The position numbers and the translations under genes are program-made. The notes below the pieces were generated by a model. The model ran no database searches. It was not told the origin of the DNA and saw only the letters and a program-made list of their open reading frames with translations. From Hymenobacter sp. DG25A (GTDB lineage: Bacteria; Bacteroidota; Bacteroidia; Cytophagales; Hymenobacteraceae): a stretch of DNA of 64,000 nt. The DNA lies in NCBI RefSeq assembly GCF_001280305.1, contig NZ_CP012623.1:2170001-2234000 (forward strand), written 5' to 3'. Shown here piece by piece: positions 1 to 8,270 of the stretch. Position 1 is the stretch's first letter. Each line of letters opens with the position of its first letter.

Positions 1-415
1 TGGGAGCACGGGCGGAACGGTGCTTAGCACCATTTGCTTTGTGCTCGGCTTTGCGAGCCGAACGAGCAGCGCGGCGGTCCGCATTTTTAGCTGCCTGCTC
101 CTCATTCTGGCGCTTAGCGCTGGCCACGGCACTCACGGCCGCGCCTTTGTCCGCGCCAGTCAGCTCCGTGCCCTGGGCCACGGTCTGCACAGCCTGGCCA
201 TGGTTATCGGCTTTTGGCTTATCGCCCTCATCCGAGTCTTTGCCTTCATGTTCGGGCTTGTGCGCCTTCTTGGCTTTCTTCTCCTTCTTAGGCTTAGGAG
301 TCTCGGTACGGGTTTTAGGAGCATCATCGCCCTGCGTTGCAGTAGCAGGTGCCTGCTGGGCGAAGAGGGCTACGGAATAAAAGGCAGCAACGGCAGTAAG
401 CAGTACTTTTTTCAT
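1..415 (-). CDS. Secreted Lys/Ala-rich protein, C-terminus cut by window edge
   Basis: An open frame starts at ATG 415 and runs leftwards off the window without a stop, so only the first 138 residues are seen. It begins with a clear signal peptide (MKKVLLTAVAAFYSVALFAQ, cleavage likely after AQ). The mature part is low in complexity: Pro/Lys-rich (KPKKEKKAKKAHK), then acidic and Asp-rich, then Ala/Arg/Lys-rich with repeated AxRRAARSARKAEHK-like stretches. No domain is recognised. Such highly charged small exported proteins are common in Hymenobacter and cannot be given a function from sequence. It lies downstream of ftsZ on the same strand, separated by a hairpin at 537-572, and is probably transcribed separately. 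The signal peptide and continuous charged composition make the frame convincing. Confidence 0.7.
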   Translation of the reverse strand, partial: MKKVLLTAVAAFYSVALFAQQAPATATQGDDAPKTRTETPKPKKEKKAKKAHKPEHEGKDSDEGDKPKADNHGQAVQTVAQGTELTGADKGAAVSAVASAKRQNEEQAAKNADRRAARSARKAEHKANGAKHRSARAP

Positions 416-536
416 GGTGGTTGGAGAGTTAGGGTGATGATATGATTCAAACCTATCTCCTCAACATGAAAATAAGATGATAACCGGTAGCCTCGCCCTT
501 CTGGCCCTCTGAACGACTATCAGCCTGGTACAAACG

Positions 537-572
537 CAAGAGAGCCACCCGATAATGCAGGTGGCTCTCTTG
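537..572 (-). terminator. Stem-loop after ftsZ, probable terminator
   Basis: A perfect 13-bp stem (537-549 with 560-572) encloses a 10-nt loop, 23 nt past the ftsZ stop. A run of seven T lies on the 5' side in the minus-strand sense, but there is no strong U-tract after the stem. It is therefore a likely but not ideal intrinsic terminator of the division cluster. The rest of 416-594 shows nothing else. Confidence 0.5.
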
Positions 573-594
573 AAAAAAATGCTAGCAACGGTGC

Positions 595-2112
595 TTAGTC
601 CACGTTATCGTGCAGGAAGCGGTTGTCGCCCAGCAGTTCGTTATCGTCGGAAAGGTTGAAGCGCGAGATGTTCCGCTCACTGGAAGGCACCACGTTTTCC
701 AGCTTTACCTGACGGCGCAGGTACGCGGGCGTTTCCAGCTGGTCTTTAATCACCTCATTGCTCAAGCCATTGCTCAGCTCCTGCAAACGGCGACGACGCT
801 CATCAATGCGGGCATCCTGCTGCGGAGCACGAACCGGCGAAGCAGCTACCGGCTCCGGCTGCTGATACACCACAGGCTCCGACATGGGCGTGGAGGGCGC
901 GGCTACCGGCGGCACATAAGCAGCCGGCGACGTCTCCAGATCAAAGGTCACCTTAGGCGGCTCCGGCGTTACGGGGGCCGTTTCTACCACAGGTGTAGCG
1001 GCAACCGGGGTACCAAACGTAGGCACCATGGGCGAGGTAACCGACGCTTCCTGACGGTCCTTATCGAAAATGTTAATCTGCGGGTCGGGCGTCAGCTCAG
1101 TTGGCTCGCTGCGGTGCGCGCTGAACTGTGTGTTGATGTTGTGCGTGTCGCGGGCAAAGCCGGTGGCAATAACCGTTACGCGGATGCTCTGCCCCAGCGT
1201 TGAGTCGATACCGTGACCGAAGATTACCTCGGCGTCCTGCCCGGCTTTGTCCTGAATGTACTCCGTGATTTCCGTGAGCTCATCCATTTCCAGCTCGGCC
1301 TGGTCACCAGACATAATGGAAAGCAGAATTTTCTGCGCGCCGTGAATGTCGGTGTTGTTGAGCAGCGGCGAAGCCAGGGCCTCCTCAGCCGAGCGACGGG
1401 CGCGGTTTTCACCTTCCGTGATGCTCGAGCCCATTACAGCGGCACCGCTGTCCTTCATCACCGTTTTCACGTCTTCAAAGTCAACGTTGACTTCGCTCGT
1501 TACGGTAATGATTTCGGCAATGGATTTGGCGGCCGTACTCAGCACGTTATCGGCTTTGGCGAAGGCGGCACGGATGGGCAGGTTGCCGAAAATCTCGCGC
1601 AGCTTATCGTTAAGAATCACCAGTACGGTGTCGCAGTTGTCGCTCAGTTCCCGGATACCATGCTCGGCCTGCTGACGCTTCTTCTTGCCTTCAAAAAGGA
1701 AAGGAGCCGTAACAATGCCTACCGTCAGAATACCCAGCTCCTTGGCTACTTTGGCAATAACAGGGGCCGCACCAGTACCGGTACCACCGCCCATACCCGC
1801 CGTAATGAACACCATTTTGGTGCCATTGCTCAGCAGCTCCCGGATCTGCTCCCGGCTTTCAATGGCCGCCTGCTTGCCCCGCTCGGGGTTAGCGCCGGCA
1901 CCAAGGCCTTCCGTCAAATCTACCCCGATCTGCAGCTTGTTGGGCACAGATGAACTGTGCAGCGCCTGCTTATCGGTGTTGCAGATAACGAATTCCACGT
2001 CCTTAATGCCCTGGCTGAACATGTGGTTCACGGCGTTGGAACCGCCGCCACCCACGCCAATCACCTTAATGATGGACTTGGATTGAGAAGGAATATCGAA
2101 TTTAAAATCCAT
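595..2112 (-). CDS. ftsZ: Cell division protein FtsZ
   Basis: Tubulin-like GTPase that polymerises into the cytoplasmic Z-ring and recruits the divisome. The 505-residue product starts MDFKFDIPSQSKSIIKVIGV, then has GGGGSNAVNHM (about 21-31) and the tubulin signature GGGTGTGAAPV (about 108-118). The GTPase core ends near residue 320, followed by a Pro/Val/Thr-rich linker of about 140 residues. The C-terminal anchor peptide is recognisable as TPAYLRRQ, but 37 further residues follow it (to FLHDNVD), so the usual tail peptide is not terminal. This makes the protein longer than E. coli FtsZ (383). It is the last gene of the dcw cluster; a repeat-bearing 129-bp gap separates it from ftsA, so it may have its own promoter. 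Confidence 0.98.
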   Translation of the reverse strand: MDFKFDIPSQSKSIIKVIGVGGGGSNAVNHMFSQGIKDVEFVICNTDKQALHSSSVPNKLQIGVDLTEGLGAGANPERGKQAAIESREQIRELLSNGTKMVFITAGMGGGTGTGAAPVIAKVAKELGILTVGIVTAPFLFEGKKKRQQAEHGIRELSDNCDTVLVILNDKLREIFGNLPIRAAFAKADNVLSTAAKSIAEIITVTSEVNVDFEDVKTVMKDSGAAVMGSSITEGENRARRSAEEALASPLLNNTDIHGAQKILLSIMSGDQAELEMDELTEITEYIQDKAGQDAEVIFGHGIDSTLGQSIRVTVIATGFARDTHNINTQFSAHRSEPTELTPDPQINIFDKDRQEASVTSPMVPTFGTPVAATPVVETAPVTPEPPKVTFDLETSPAAYVPPVAAPSTPMSEPVVYQQPEPVAASPVRAPQQDARIDERRRRLQELSNGLSNEVIKDQLETPAYLRRQVKLENVVPSSERNISRFNLSDDNELLGDNRFLHDNVD

Positions 2113-2117
2113 GACTT

Positions 2118-2236
2118 TTTAATTATGAATTATGAATGCTGAATTATGAATTGATTGGCTGATCAGCAGCCGGGCGTTTTAATGCCTTTTGTGCTGACCG
2201 GCCAACTCAGAATTCATAATCCATAATTCAGAATTA
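2118..2236. repeat. Palindromic AT-rich repeat between ftsA and ftsZ
   Basis: Almost the whole gap between ftsZ and ftsA is one inverted-repeat element. The left end (2120-2152) contains AATTATGAATTATGAAT-type units; the right end (2211-2236) carries the complement with a few differences. Internal arms (TTGGCTGATCAGCA against TGCTGACCGGCCAA) extend the fold around a short GC-rich loop. It looks like a MITE-like or simple mobile hairpin that settled inside the operon. No transposase is nearby. Confidence 0.6.
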
Positions 2237-2241
2237 GCCTT

Positions 2242-3597
2242 CTAGTACTGTTTGTCGTCAAAGTCATCAATCAGCAGGCCTTTGGTACGGCTGATGATGT
2301 CCTGGAAGAACCGGCCTGCTCCCGAAGGCTTCTTGGGGGCGGCGGGCTGCTGGTTTTGCGTAGCCGCGGCCGAAACCGCCGGGCGCGACTCCTGCACCGG
2401 ACGGTACTGCTCCTCTTCGGCTGTGTTGCGGTTCTGCCGCTCGTCCAAGGAACGGTAGCCGGACAGCACCAGACCCACGGTAGTAGCATACATAGGCGAC
2501 TTTACCGCCTCAATCTTGCTCTTGCCGAGGTGCTCATTGGGGTAGCCAATGCGCGTATCCAGACCGGTTACGTACTCCGTGAGCTGCACCAGGTTCTGCA
2601 GCTGCGAGCCACCGCCCGTTAGTACAATACCGGCGGCCAGCTTGTCGGCGTGGCCCGTGCGCTGAATCTCAGCATACACCAGCTCAATGATTTCCTCCAT
2701 GCGGGCCTCAATGATGTAGGCCAGATTCTTGAGGGAAATTTCCTTGGGAGCCCGGTCGCGCAGACCGGGGATGCTCACAATTTCATTCTCGGAGGCTTCC
2801 TCGGCAATGGCTTTGCCGAACTTCACCTTCAGCTGCTCCGCCTGATTCTGCATCACCAGGCAGCCCTGCTTGATGTCAGAAGTCACGATGTTGCCGCCGA
2901 AGGGCAGCACCGCCGCGTGGCGGATGATGCCATCCTTGAAAATAGCCAGGTCCGTAGTACCGCCGCCAATGTCAATCAGGGCCACCCCAGCTTCCTTCTC
3001 TTCCTCCGACAGCACCGACATGCTGGAAGCCAGCGGCTCCAGAATGAGGTGATCAATTTCCAGGCCGGCCTTCGTCACACATTTGTTAATGTTGTTGATG
3101 GCCGTGCTCTGGGCAGTGATGATGTGGAAATTACCCTCCAGACGTACCCCCGACATCCCCACCGGATCCATGATACCTTCCTCGTAATCCACCTTGTAAT
3201 CCTGGGGCATTACATGAATAATCTCAGAGCCGGGCGGGGTTACCAGCCGGTACATATCGTTGGTCAGACGGTTCACATCCTCCACGGTAATTTCGCTGTC
3301 AGCGGTTGCCCGCGTTATGCTGCCGTTGTGCTGCAGGCTCTTGATGTGCTGCCCGGCAATACCCACGTTTACCACGCCGATGTTGATGCCGGATTGCTCC
3401 TCTGCCTGGCGGATGGCCTTTTTAATGGCGTCCACGGTTTTGTCGATGTTCGACACAATGCCACGCACTACGCCTTCCGACACGGCTTTGCCCATGCCCA
3501 GGATTTCCAGTTTGCCAAACTCGTTTCTGCGCCCTACCAGAGCACAGATTTTGGTGGTACCAATGTCGAGGCCGACTACAATCTTATCGTGTTGCAT
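2242..3597 (-). CDS. ftsA: Cell division protein FtsA
   Basis: Actin-like ATPase that ties FtsZ to the membrane and to later divisome proteins. I start it at ATG 3597 (MQHDKIVVGLDIGTTKICAL), where the family's conserved N-terminus begins; an in-frame upstream ATG at 3675 would add 26 unlikely residues. Phosphate-binding motifs are visible: DIGTTKICAL near residue 9 and LIDIGGGTTDLAIF near residue 210, with TGGGSQLQNL near 325. An extra C-terminal part rich in Gln, Pro and Ala leads to a short amphipathic end (GRFFQDIISRTKGLLIDDF) that fits the membrane-targeting helix of the family. Product is 451 residues. It follows ftsQ by 86 bp. Confidence 0.96.
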   Translation of the reverse strand: MQHDKIVVGLDIGTTKICALVGRRNEFGKLEILGMGKAVSEGVVRGIVSNIDKTVDAIKKAIRQAEEQSGINIGVVNVGIAGQHIKSLQHNGSITRATADSEITVEDVNRLTNDMYRLVTPPGSEIIHVMPQDYKVDYEEGIMDPVGMSGVRLEGNFHIITAQSTAINNINKCVTKAGLEIDHLILEPLASSMSVLSEEEKEAGVALIDIGGGTTDLAIFKDGIIRHAAVLPFGGNIVTSDIKQGCLVMQNQAEQLKVKFGKAIAEEASENEIVSIPGLRDRAPKEISLKNLAYIIEARMEEIIELVYAEIQRTGHADKLAAGIVLTGGGSQLQNLVQLTEYVTGLDTRIGYPNEHLGKSKIEAVKSPMYATTVGLVLSGYRSLDERQNRNTAEEEQYRPVQESRPAVSAAATQNQQPAAPKKPSGAGRFFQDIISRTKGLLIDDFDDKQY

Positions 3598-3683
3598 GGG
3601 ACTGGGGCGAGTGATGTTGAAGGAGAGAAGGTGGGGATATTCTGCAAAAAACGCCTTTTGTGGGCGTTTGCGCAAGCTTTTGC

Positions 3684-4448
3684 TTACTCACAAATAATTT
3701 GATCTTTGAATTCAACGTTGACGCGGTGGTACGTATCCCAGCCCAATACAGGGGGTATCTGACGGTAAAATACCATTAGTTTCGCAAATTTTTCCGAAAT
3801 ATTCTCGGGAAAGCCAAATTCTACACGCTGGTCGCCTACTTGCTGGGTAAACGATAGTTTGCCATTGGGCCCAATAAATACTTCGGCTACCTGGGCGCGC
3901 CAGAACGGATGCTCATCGATAAACCGGAGGAAGTCCAAATATCTATGACCAGTGGAATCCTGAAAAAATGCAGCTTGGAGGGGTTGGCCTCCCTGCCGGG
4001 CTATGGGCACCACGCGCGCCGTGAACAAGCCGGACAGCGGCAGGCGGCTGCCGGTATCATCAATGTAGCTATCCTGGCGGGTATCGGCGTGCACTAAACG
4101 GGCAATGGGGCGGTTCTGACGCACATCGGCGTGCAAATTTCCAGCCAGGTCTCGGTACACCTGGGCATCTTTTACGAAGCTGTGGGCTTTGAGACGCGCT
4201 TCCAGGCCCTTGAGGTTGAGGTCCTCGGGGCGGGCGCCTTCCAGGCGCTGGTTGCCGTTGCGCGTCAGTAGTGCTGTCACTTCCTGCTCGCTGATAAAAT
4301 AGTTATTGAACTCATTACCAATGGTAACTATGACATTGCTAACAGGACGCTGTGCCTGCCGCACACCGGCAAACACGGCCAGCGCTGTGAACAGCACCAG
4401 GCAACCCGTAGCGAAAAATAGGTTATTTACTTTACGCTTCAACTCCAT
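3684..4448 (-). CDS. ftsQ: Cell division protein FtsQ
   Basis: Bitopic divisome protein that links early and late division proteins (with FtsB/FtsL-type partners). The 254-residue product has a short basic cytoplasmic start (MELKRKVNN), one membrane helix (LFFATGCLVLFTALAVFAGV, about 10-29), then a POTRA-like region (VIVTIGNEFNNYFISEQEV, followed by the L-x-G-L-E type helix) and a periplasmic beta domain. The sequence is divergent, as is usual for FtsQ in Bacteroidota, but position between murC and ftsA settles the identity. Its start overlaps the murC end by 17 bp, indicating translational coupling. No ddl gene lies between murC and ftsQ. Confidence 0.92.
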   Translation of the reverse strand: MELKRKVNNLFFATGCLVLFTALAVFAGVRQAQRPVSNVIVTIGNEFNNYFISEQEVTALLTRNGNQRLEGARPEDLNLKGLEARLKAHSFVKDAQVYRDLAGNLHADVRQNRPIARLVHADTRQDSYIDDTGSRLPLSGLFTARVVPIARQGGQPLQAAFFQDSTGHRYLDFLRFIDEHPFWRAQVAEVFIGPNGKLSFTQQVGDQRVEFGFPENISEKFAKLMVFYRQIPPVLGWDTYHRVNVEFKDQIICE

Positions 4449-5856
4449 TCCATCGAATATTTAAAATATTCTTTAAGCGAGGCACCAATTGGTCGATGTC
4501 GCCGGCCCCAACGGTGGCCAGCACATCAAAGTCATTGTCTACTTCGGCGGCTGCCAGCACCTGTTCCTTGGTTTGCAACGACTTACGGGGAGCGGTAATC
4601 TTGGACAAAATCATTTCCGACGTTACGCCGGGAATGGGCAGTTCCCGGGCCGGATAAATATCCAGCAGCACCACTTCATCGGCCAAGCTCAGGCTTTCGG
4701 CAAAGCCATTCACAAAGTCGCGGGTACGGGTGAACAAGTGGGGCTGGAAGATGACGCGCAGCGTTTTGCCGGGGTACAGGGCGCGCATGGAACGTAGGAA
4801 CGCTTCAATCTCCCGGGGGTGATGGGCGTAGTCGTCCACGTAGCCGTGCTCGGGCGTGGTTACCATGAATTCAAAGCGGCGCTTTACGCCCCGGTAGGCC
4901 GCCACGGCTTCCCGTAGGGCTTCGGGCTGCACGCCTTCCAGCTGGGCCACGCAGGTAGCGGCCAGCATATTTTCCACGTTGTGGAAGCCAGGAACCGCCA
5001 GCTGCAGACCCGTTACGGTACCCGCAGGCCCGTGCATGTCAAAGTGAAACTGATGGCCTTGTGCCGTGATGTTGGCAGCCCACAATTCTGGACCCTCCTC
5101 CGAGGTGAGACCGTAGCGGATGACGCTGACCCCGGCAGGGGCCGCGGCCGCCACGCTTGGGTCAGCGGTATGGTTGATAATGAGCGTGCCGCCGGGCTGT
5201 ATCTGGCCCACAAACTGGCGGAAAGATTCTACCAGCGCTTCCTTGTCCCCATAAATATCGAGGTGGTCGGCATCGGTGCTCGTGACAATGGCCACGGTGG
5301 GGTGCAGCGTCAGGAACGAGCGGTCATACTCGTCGGCTTCTACCACTACCGGCGCGCTGATATCGGAAGCGCGGGGCAGCAACAGGTTAGAGCCCAGGTT
5401 TACGGAGATACCGCCCAGAAACGCTGCACAGTCTACGCCGGCGTGGTGCAGCAGGTGTGCCACCATACTGCTGGTGGTAGTTTTACCATGCGTACCGGCT
5501 ACCGCAATAGTAGGCCGGCCAGCGGTAAGCAGGCCCAGCACCTGGCTGCGCTTGCGGATATCGTAGCCCTGCTCCCGAAGCCAGGCCCACTCCTGGTGGT
5601 CTTTGGGAATAGCGGGCGTGAGCACCACCAGCGTCTGGGCGCGGTTTTCGCGCACCACGGCTGGCAGGCTGCTCACGGCATCATCGTAATGAATGAGAAT
5701 ACCTTCGGCCGTCAGCGCCTCGGTGAGGGGCGTGGGCGTTTTATCGTAGCCGGAAACCTGGTGGCCGTTGGCTTTAAACCAGCGAGCCAGCGCTGACATA
5801 CCAATGCCCCCGATACCCAGAAAATAGACGTAGGGAAATGCTGCTACCGGATTCAT
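4432..5856 (-). CDS. murC: UDP-N-acetylmuramate--L-alanine ligase
   Basis: Cytoplasmic ligase that adds the first amino acid (L-Ala) to UDP-MurNAc using ATP. The N-terminal nucleotide-sugar domain starts with YVYFLGIGGIGMSALA (about 10-25). The ATP loop GTHGKTTTSSM is near residue 120, and EADEYDRSF near residue 172 matches the Mur ligase metal/substrate motif. The C-terminal domain carries DYAHHPREIEAFL and FQPHLFTRT, typical of MurC. Length 474 is normal. The start ATG overlaps the murG stop by 4 nt, so the two are coupled. Confidence 0.97.
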   Translation of the reverse strand: MNPVAAFPYVYFLGIGGIGMSALARWFKANGHQVSGYDKTPTPLTEALTAEGILIHYDDAVSSLPAVVRENRAQTLVVLTPAIPKDHQEWAWLREQGYDIRKRSQVLGLLTAGRPTIAVAGTHGKTTTSSMVAHLLHHAGVDCAAFLGGISVNLGSNLLLPRASDISAPVVVEADEYDRSFLTLHPTVAIVTSTDADHLDIYGDKEALVESFRQFVGQIQPGGTLIINHTADPSVAAAAPAGVSVIRYGLTSEEGPELWAANITAQGHQFHFDMHGPAGTVTGLQLAVPGFHNVENMLAATCVAQLEGVQPEALREAVAAYRGVKRRFEFMVTTPEHGYVDDYAHHPREIEAFLRSMRALYPGKTLRVIFQPHLFTRTRDFVNGFAESLSLADEVVLLDIYPARELPIPGVTSEMILSKITAPRKSLQTKEQVLAAAEVDNDFDVLATVGAGDIDQLVPRLKNILNIRWNGVEA

Positions 5857-6989
5857 GGGCGGGACACTAGGGCTAGAAGTTCATCCACAATGGTTCCGGT
5901 TGCCTCGGGGTGAGCCAGCTGGCGCACATGGGCACTGAGCTGCTGCTGCCGGGCTTTATCCTGCAGCAAAGCCAGCGCCTCATTGTATAAACGGCCGGGG
6001 GCTTCGGCATCCGCAACCAGGATGGCGGCATCGCGCCGTACTAGGGCCATGGCGTTTTTGGTTTGATGGTCTTCGGCCACGTTGGGCGAGGGCACCAGAA
6101 TGCTGGGCTTGCCCGTGAGACACAGCTCCGACACCGACAATGCCCCGGCGCGGCTAATTACCACATCGGCCGCGGCGTAGGCCAGGTCCATGCGCTGAAT
6201 GAATTCCAGGGCTTTCAGATTACTGTCGGCAAACGGCGCCGCCTGCTGCTCGGCCTCAGCAAAGTAGGTTTTGCCGGTTTGCCAGAGCAGCTGCACGCCG
6301 GCTTCGCGCAGGCGCGGCAGTGCGGCGGCCGTGGACTGATTCAGGGTGCGGGCCCCCAGACTGCCGCCTATTACCAGCAGCACGGGCCGGGCCGGATCCA
6401 GGCCAAAGAACTTGAGAGCCTCTTCCCGATTACCGCTGGCAATTTCCGTGCGCACGGGGTTGCCAGTTATCACCAGCTTATCGGCTGGAAAGAAAGAATC
6501 CATGCCTTCGTATGCCACGCAGATTTTATTCACGCGGCGGGCCAGCAGCTTGTTTACCAAGCCGGCGTAGGAGTTTTGCTCCTGAATGAGCGTAGGAATG
6601 GCGCGGGAAGTAGCCGCCAGCAGTACGGGCGCCGAGGCGTAGCCCCCCACTCCTACCACGGCATCGGGCCGAAACTCTTCCAGCAGCTTGCCAGCCTTGC
6701 GCACCGAGCGAAACACGCGCACCGGGAACATCAGGTTTTTGGGCGTCAGGCGGCGTTGCAAACCTGTTATATCCAGGCCCACAATCTGGTAACCAGCCTC
6801 CGGCACGCGCGTCATCTCCATGCGGCCATTGGCACCCACAAACAGGATTTCCGCATCGGGCTGGCGACGGCGCACTTCGTTGGCAATGGCCACGGCCGGG
6901 AATATATGGCCACCCGTACCGCCCCCGCTGATGATAAGGCGGAGGGGCCCGGAAGTTGAGTTGGCGCTATGGTGCTTGGAATGCGGCAT
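5853..6989 (-). CDS. murG: Lipid II synthase MurG (GlcNAc transferase)
   Basis: GT28 glycosyltransferase that moves GlcNAc from UDP-GlcNAc onto lipid I at the inner face of the membrane, giving lipid II. The family hallmark ISGGGTGGHIFPAVAIA sits at about residues 19-35, GVGGYASAP near 115 and QEQNSYAGLVNK near 138. The C-terminal UDP-GlcNAc site shows VISRAGALSVSEL and PSPNVAEDHQTKNA. Length 378 is typical, with a 14-residue polar extension before the first strand. It lies between ftsW (47 bp) and murC (4-nt overlap). Confidence 0.97.
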   Translation of the reverse strand: MPHSKHHSANSTSGPLRLIISGGGTGGHIFPAVAIANEVRRRQPDAEILFVGANGRMEMTRVPEAGYQIVGLDITGLQRRLTPKNLMFPVRVFRSVRKAGKLLEEFRPDAVVGVGGYASAPVLLAATSRAIPTLIQEQNSYAGLVNKLLARRVNKICVAYEGMDSFFPADKLVITGNPVRTEIASGNREEALKFFGLDPARPVLLVIGGSLGARTLNQSTAAALPRLREAGVQLLWQTGKTYFAEAEQQAAPFADSNLKALEFIQRMDLAYAAADVVISRAGALSVSELCLTGKPSILVPSPNVAEDHQTKNAMALVRRDAAILVADAEAPGRLYNEALALLQDKARQQQLSAHVRQLAHPEATGTIVDELLALVSRP

Positions 6990-7036
6990 TTAATAAGTCA
7001 AGGCGACGTCTGAACCAGCAAGGTCAGGCGGTGAAA

Positions 7037-8215
7037 TCAGGCGTAGGCGGTTTTCTTGGGTATGCGGACGGTGTCTTCGGGCTCGCCGGTCATGGGGCGA
7101 ATTTCCCGCTCTCCCCGACTCACACTCAGGATGATACCAATGCTGATACCCGTAAAAATGAGGGAGGTGCCGCCCATGCTCAGCAAAGGTAGCGGCAGAC
7201 CGGTAATAGGCCCCAGCCCTACGGCTACGCCCATATTTACCATGGCCTGCAGCACCAGACTAAAGCTCAGGCCCGCCGACAGCAACCCGCCAAAAGCGCC
7301 GTAGCTGTTCATCACCGTAATCAACCCCCGATACAGGAAAGCCAGGTATAAAAACAGAACGATAACGCCGCCTACCAGGCCATATTCCTCGATGATAACG
7401 GCGTAAATAAAGTCGGAGTATGGGTGGGGCAGAATGTTGCGCTCTGTGCTTTTGCCGGGGCCTTTGCCCGTAATGCCGCCCGTGGCAATGGCTATGTAGC
7501 TGTGCTCCAGCTGAAACGGCACGGGCTTGCTCTTATCGGTGAAGTTCTCGATGCGCGACTGCACCGTTTTAAAGCGCTGACCCGTGGAAAGACCAATGCC
7601 GCCCACTACGGCGCCAATGGCAATCATCACGGCCATCTGCTTCAGCGGAACCCGGCCCAGGAACATCAGCAGCAGGCAGGTGGCAAACAGCAGCAGCGCC
7701 GTGGAGGCGTTACTCATAATGATGATGCCGCAAATCAAACCCACCCACAGCATTACGGGGAGCAGCGTGGTTTTAAAGTCCTGCACGTGCTGCTGGCGGC
7801 GGCTGAGCATGGAAGCCAAGTGGGCAATCAGCGCCAGCTTGGCCAGGTCAGAAGGCTGGAAAGTCTGGTTGATAACCGGAATGGTCAGCCAGCGGGAAGC
7901 CTCGTTGATGTTGGAACCCATGAAATAGGTGAACACCAGCAGCGGCACGGAAATCAGCAGCGCATACAGCGCCAAGCGCGAGTAGTGCCGGTAATCGATG
8001 CGGTGCGCCAGCCACATAAAGAACAGGCCCACGAAAATCAGGCCGGTGTGCTTCATGAGGAAGTACTCCGTGTTGCCGCCCATTTTCTTGTAGGCCAGCG
8101 TGCCCGTGGCCGAGTACACCACCGCAATGCTGATCAGCGAGAACAGAATAACAATGCCCCACAGGACCGGGTCGCCCTTCAGGTTATTGCGCAGCCAGTT
8201 TTTAATGATGTCCAT
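7037..8215 (-). CDS. ftsW: Lipid II polymerase FtsW (SEDS family)
   Basis: SEDS-family integral membrane glycosyltransferase that polymerises septal glycan together with FtsI. I choose ATG 8215 (MDIIKNWLRNNLKGDPVLWG) over 8263, since the extra 16 residues are not family-like and reach back to the murD stop. About ten hydrophobic helices are visible, with family motifs VYSATGTLAY near the start, SNINEASRW with a long loop, and GVAVGLGPITGLPLPLLSMGG near the end. The C-terminus is short and basic. The product is 392 residues. Position among murD and murG supports FtsW rather than RodA. Confidence 0.95.
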   Translation of the reverse strand: MDIIKNWLRNNLKGDPVLWGIVILFSLISIAVVYSATGTLAYKKMGGNTEYFLMKHTGLIFVGLFFMWLAHRIDYRHYSRLALYALLISVPLLVFTYFMGSNINEASRWLTIPVINQTFQPSDLAKLALIAHLASMLSRRQQHVQDFKTTLLPVMLWVGLICGIIIMSNASTALLLFATCLLLMFLGRVPLKQMAVMIAIGAVVGGIGLSTGQRFKTVQSRIENFTDKSKPVPFQLEHSYIAIATGGITGKGPGKSTERNILPHPYSDFIYAVIIEEYGLVGGVIVLFLYLAFLYRGLITVMNSYGAFGGLLSAGLSFSLVLQAMVNMGVAVGLGPITGLPLPLLSMGGTSLIFTGISIGIILSVSRGEREIRPMTGEPEDTVRIPKKTAYA

Positions 8216-8270
8216 GGGTCCATTTGAAATCTGCTGTCCGGCGGAGTGGGCTCTGCCGGACAAGTGGTCT

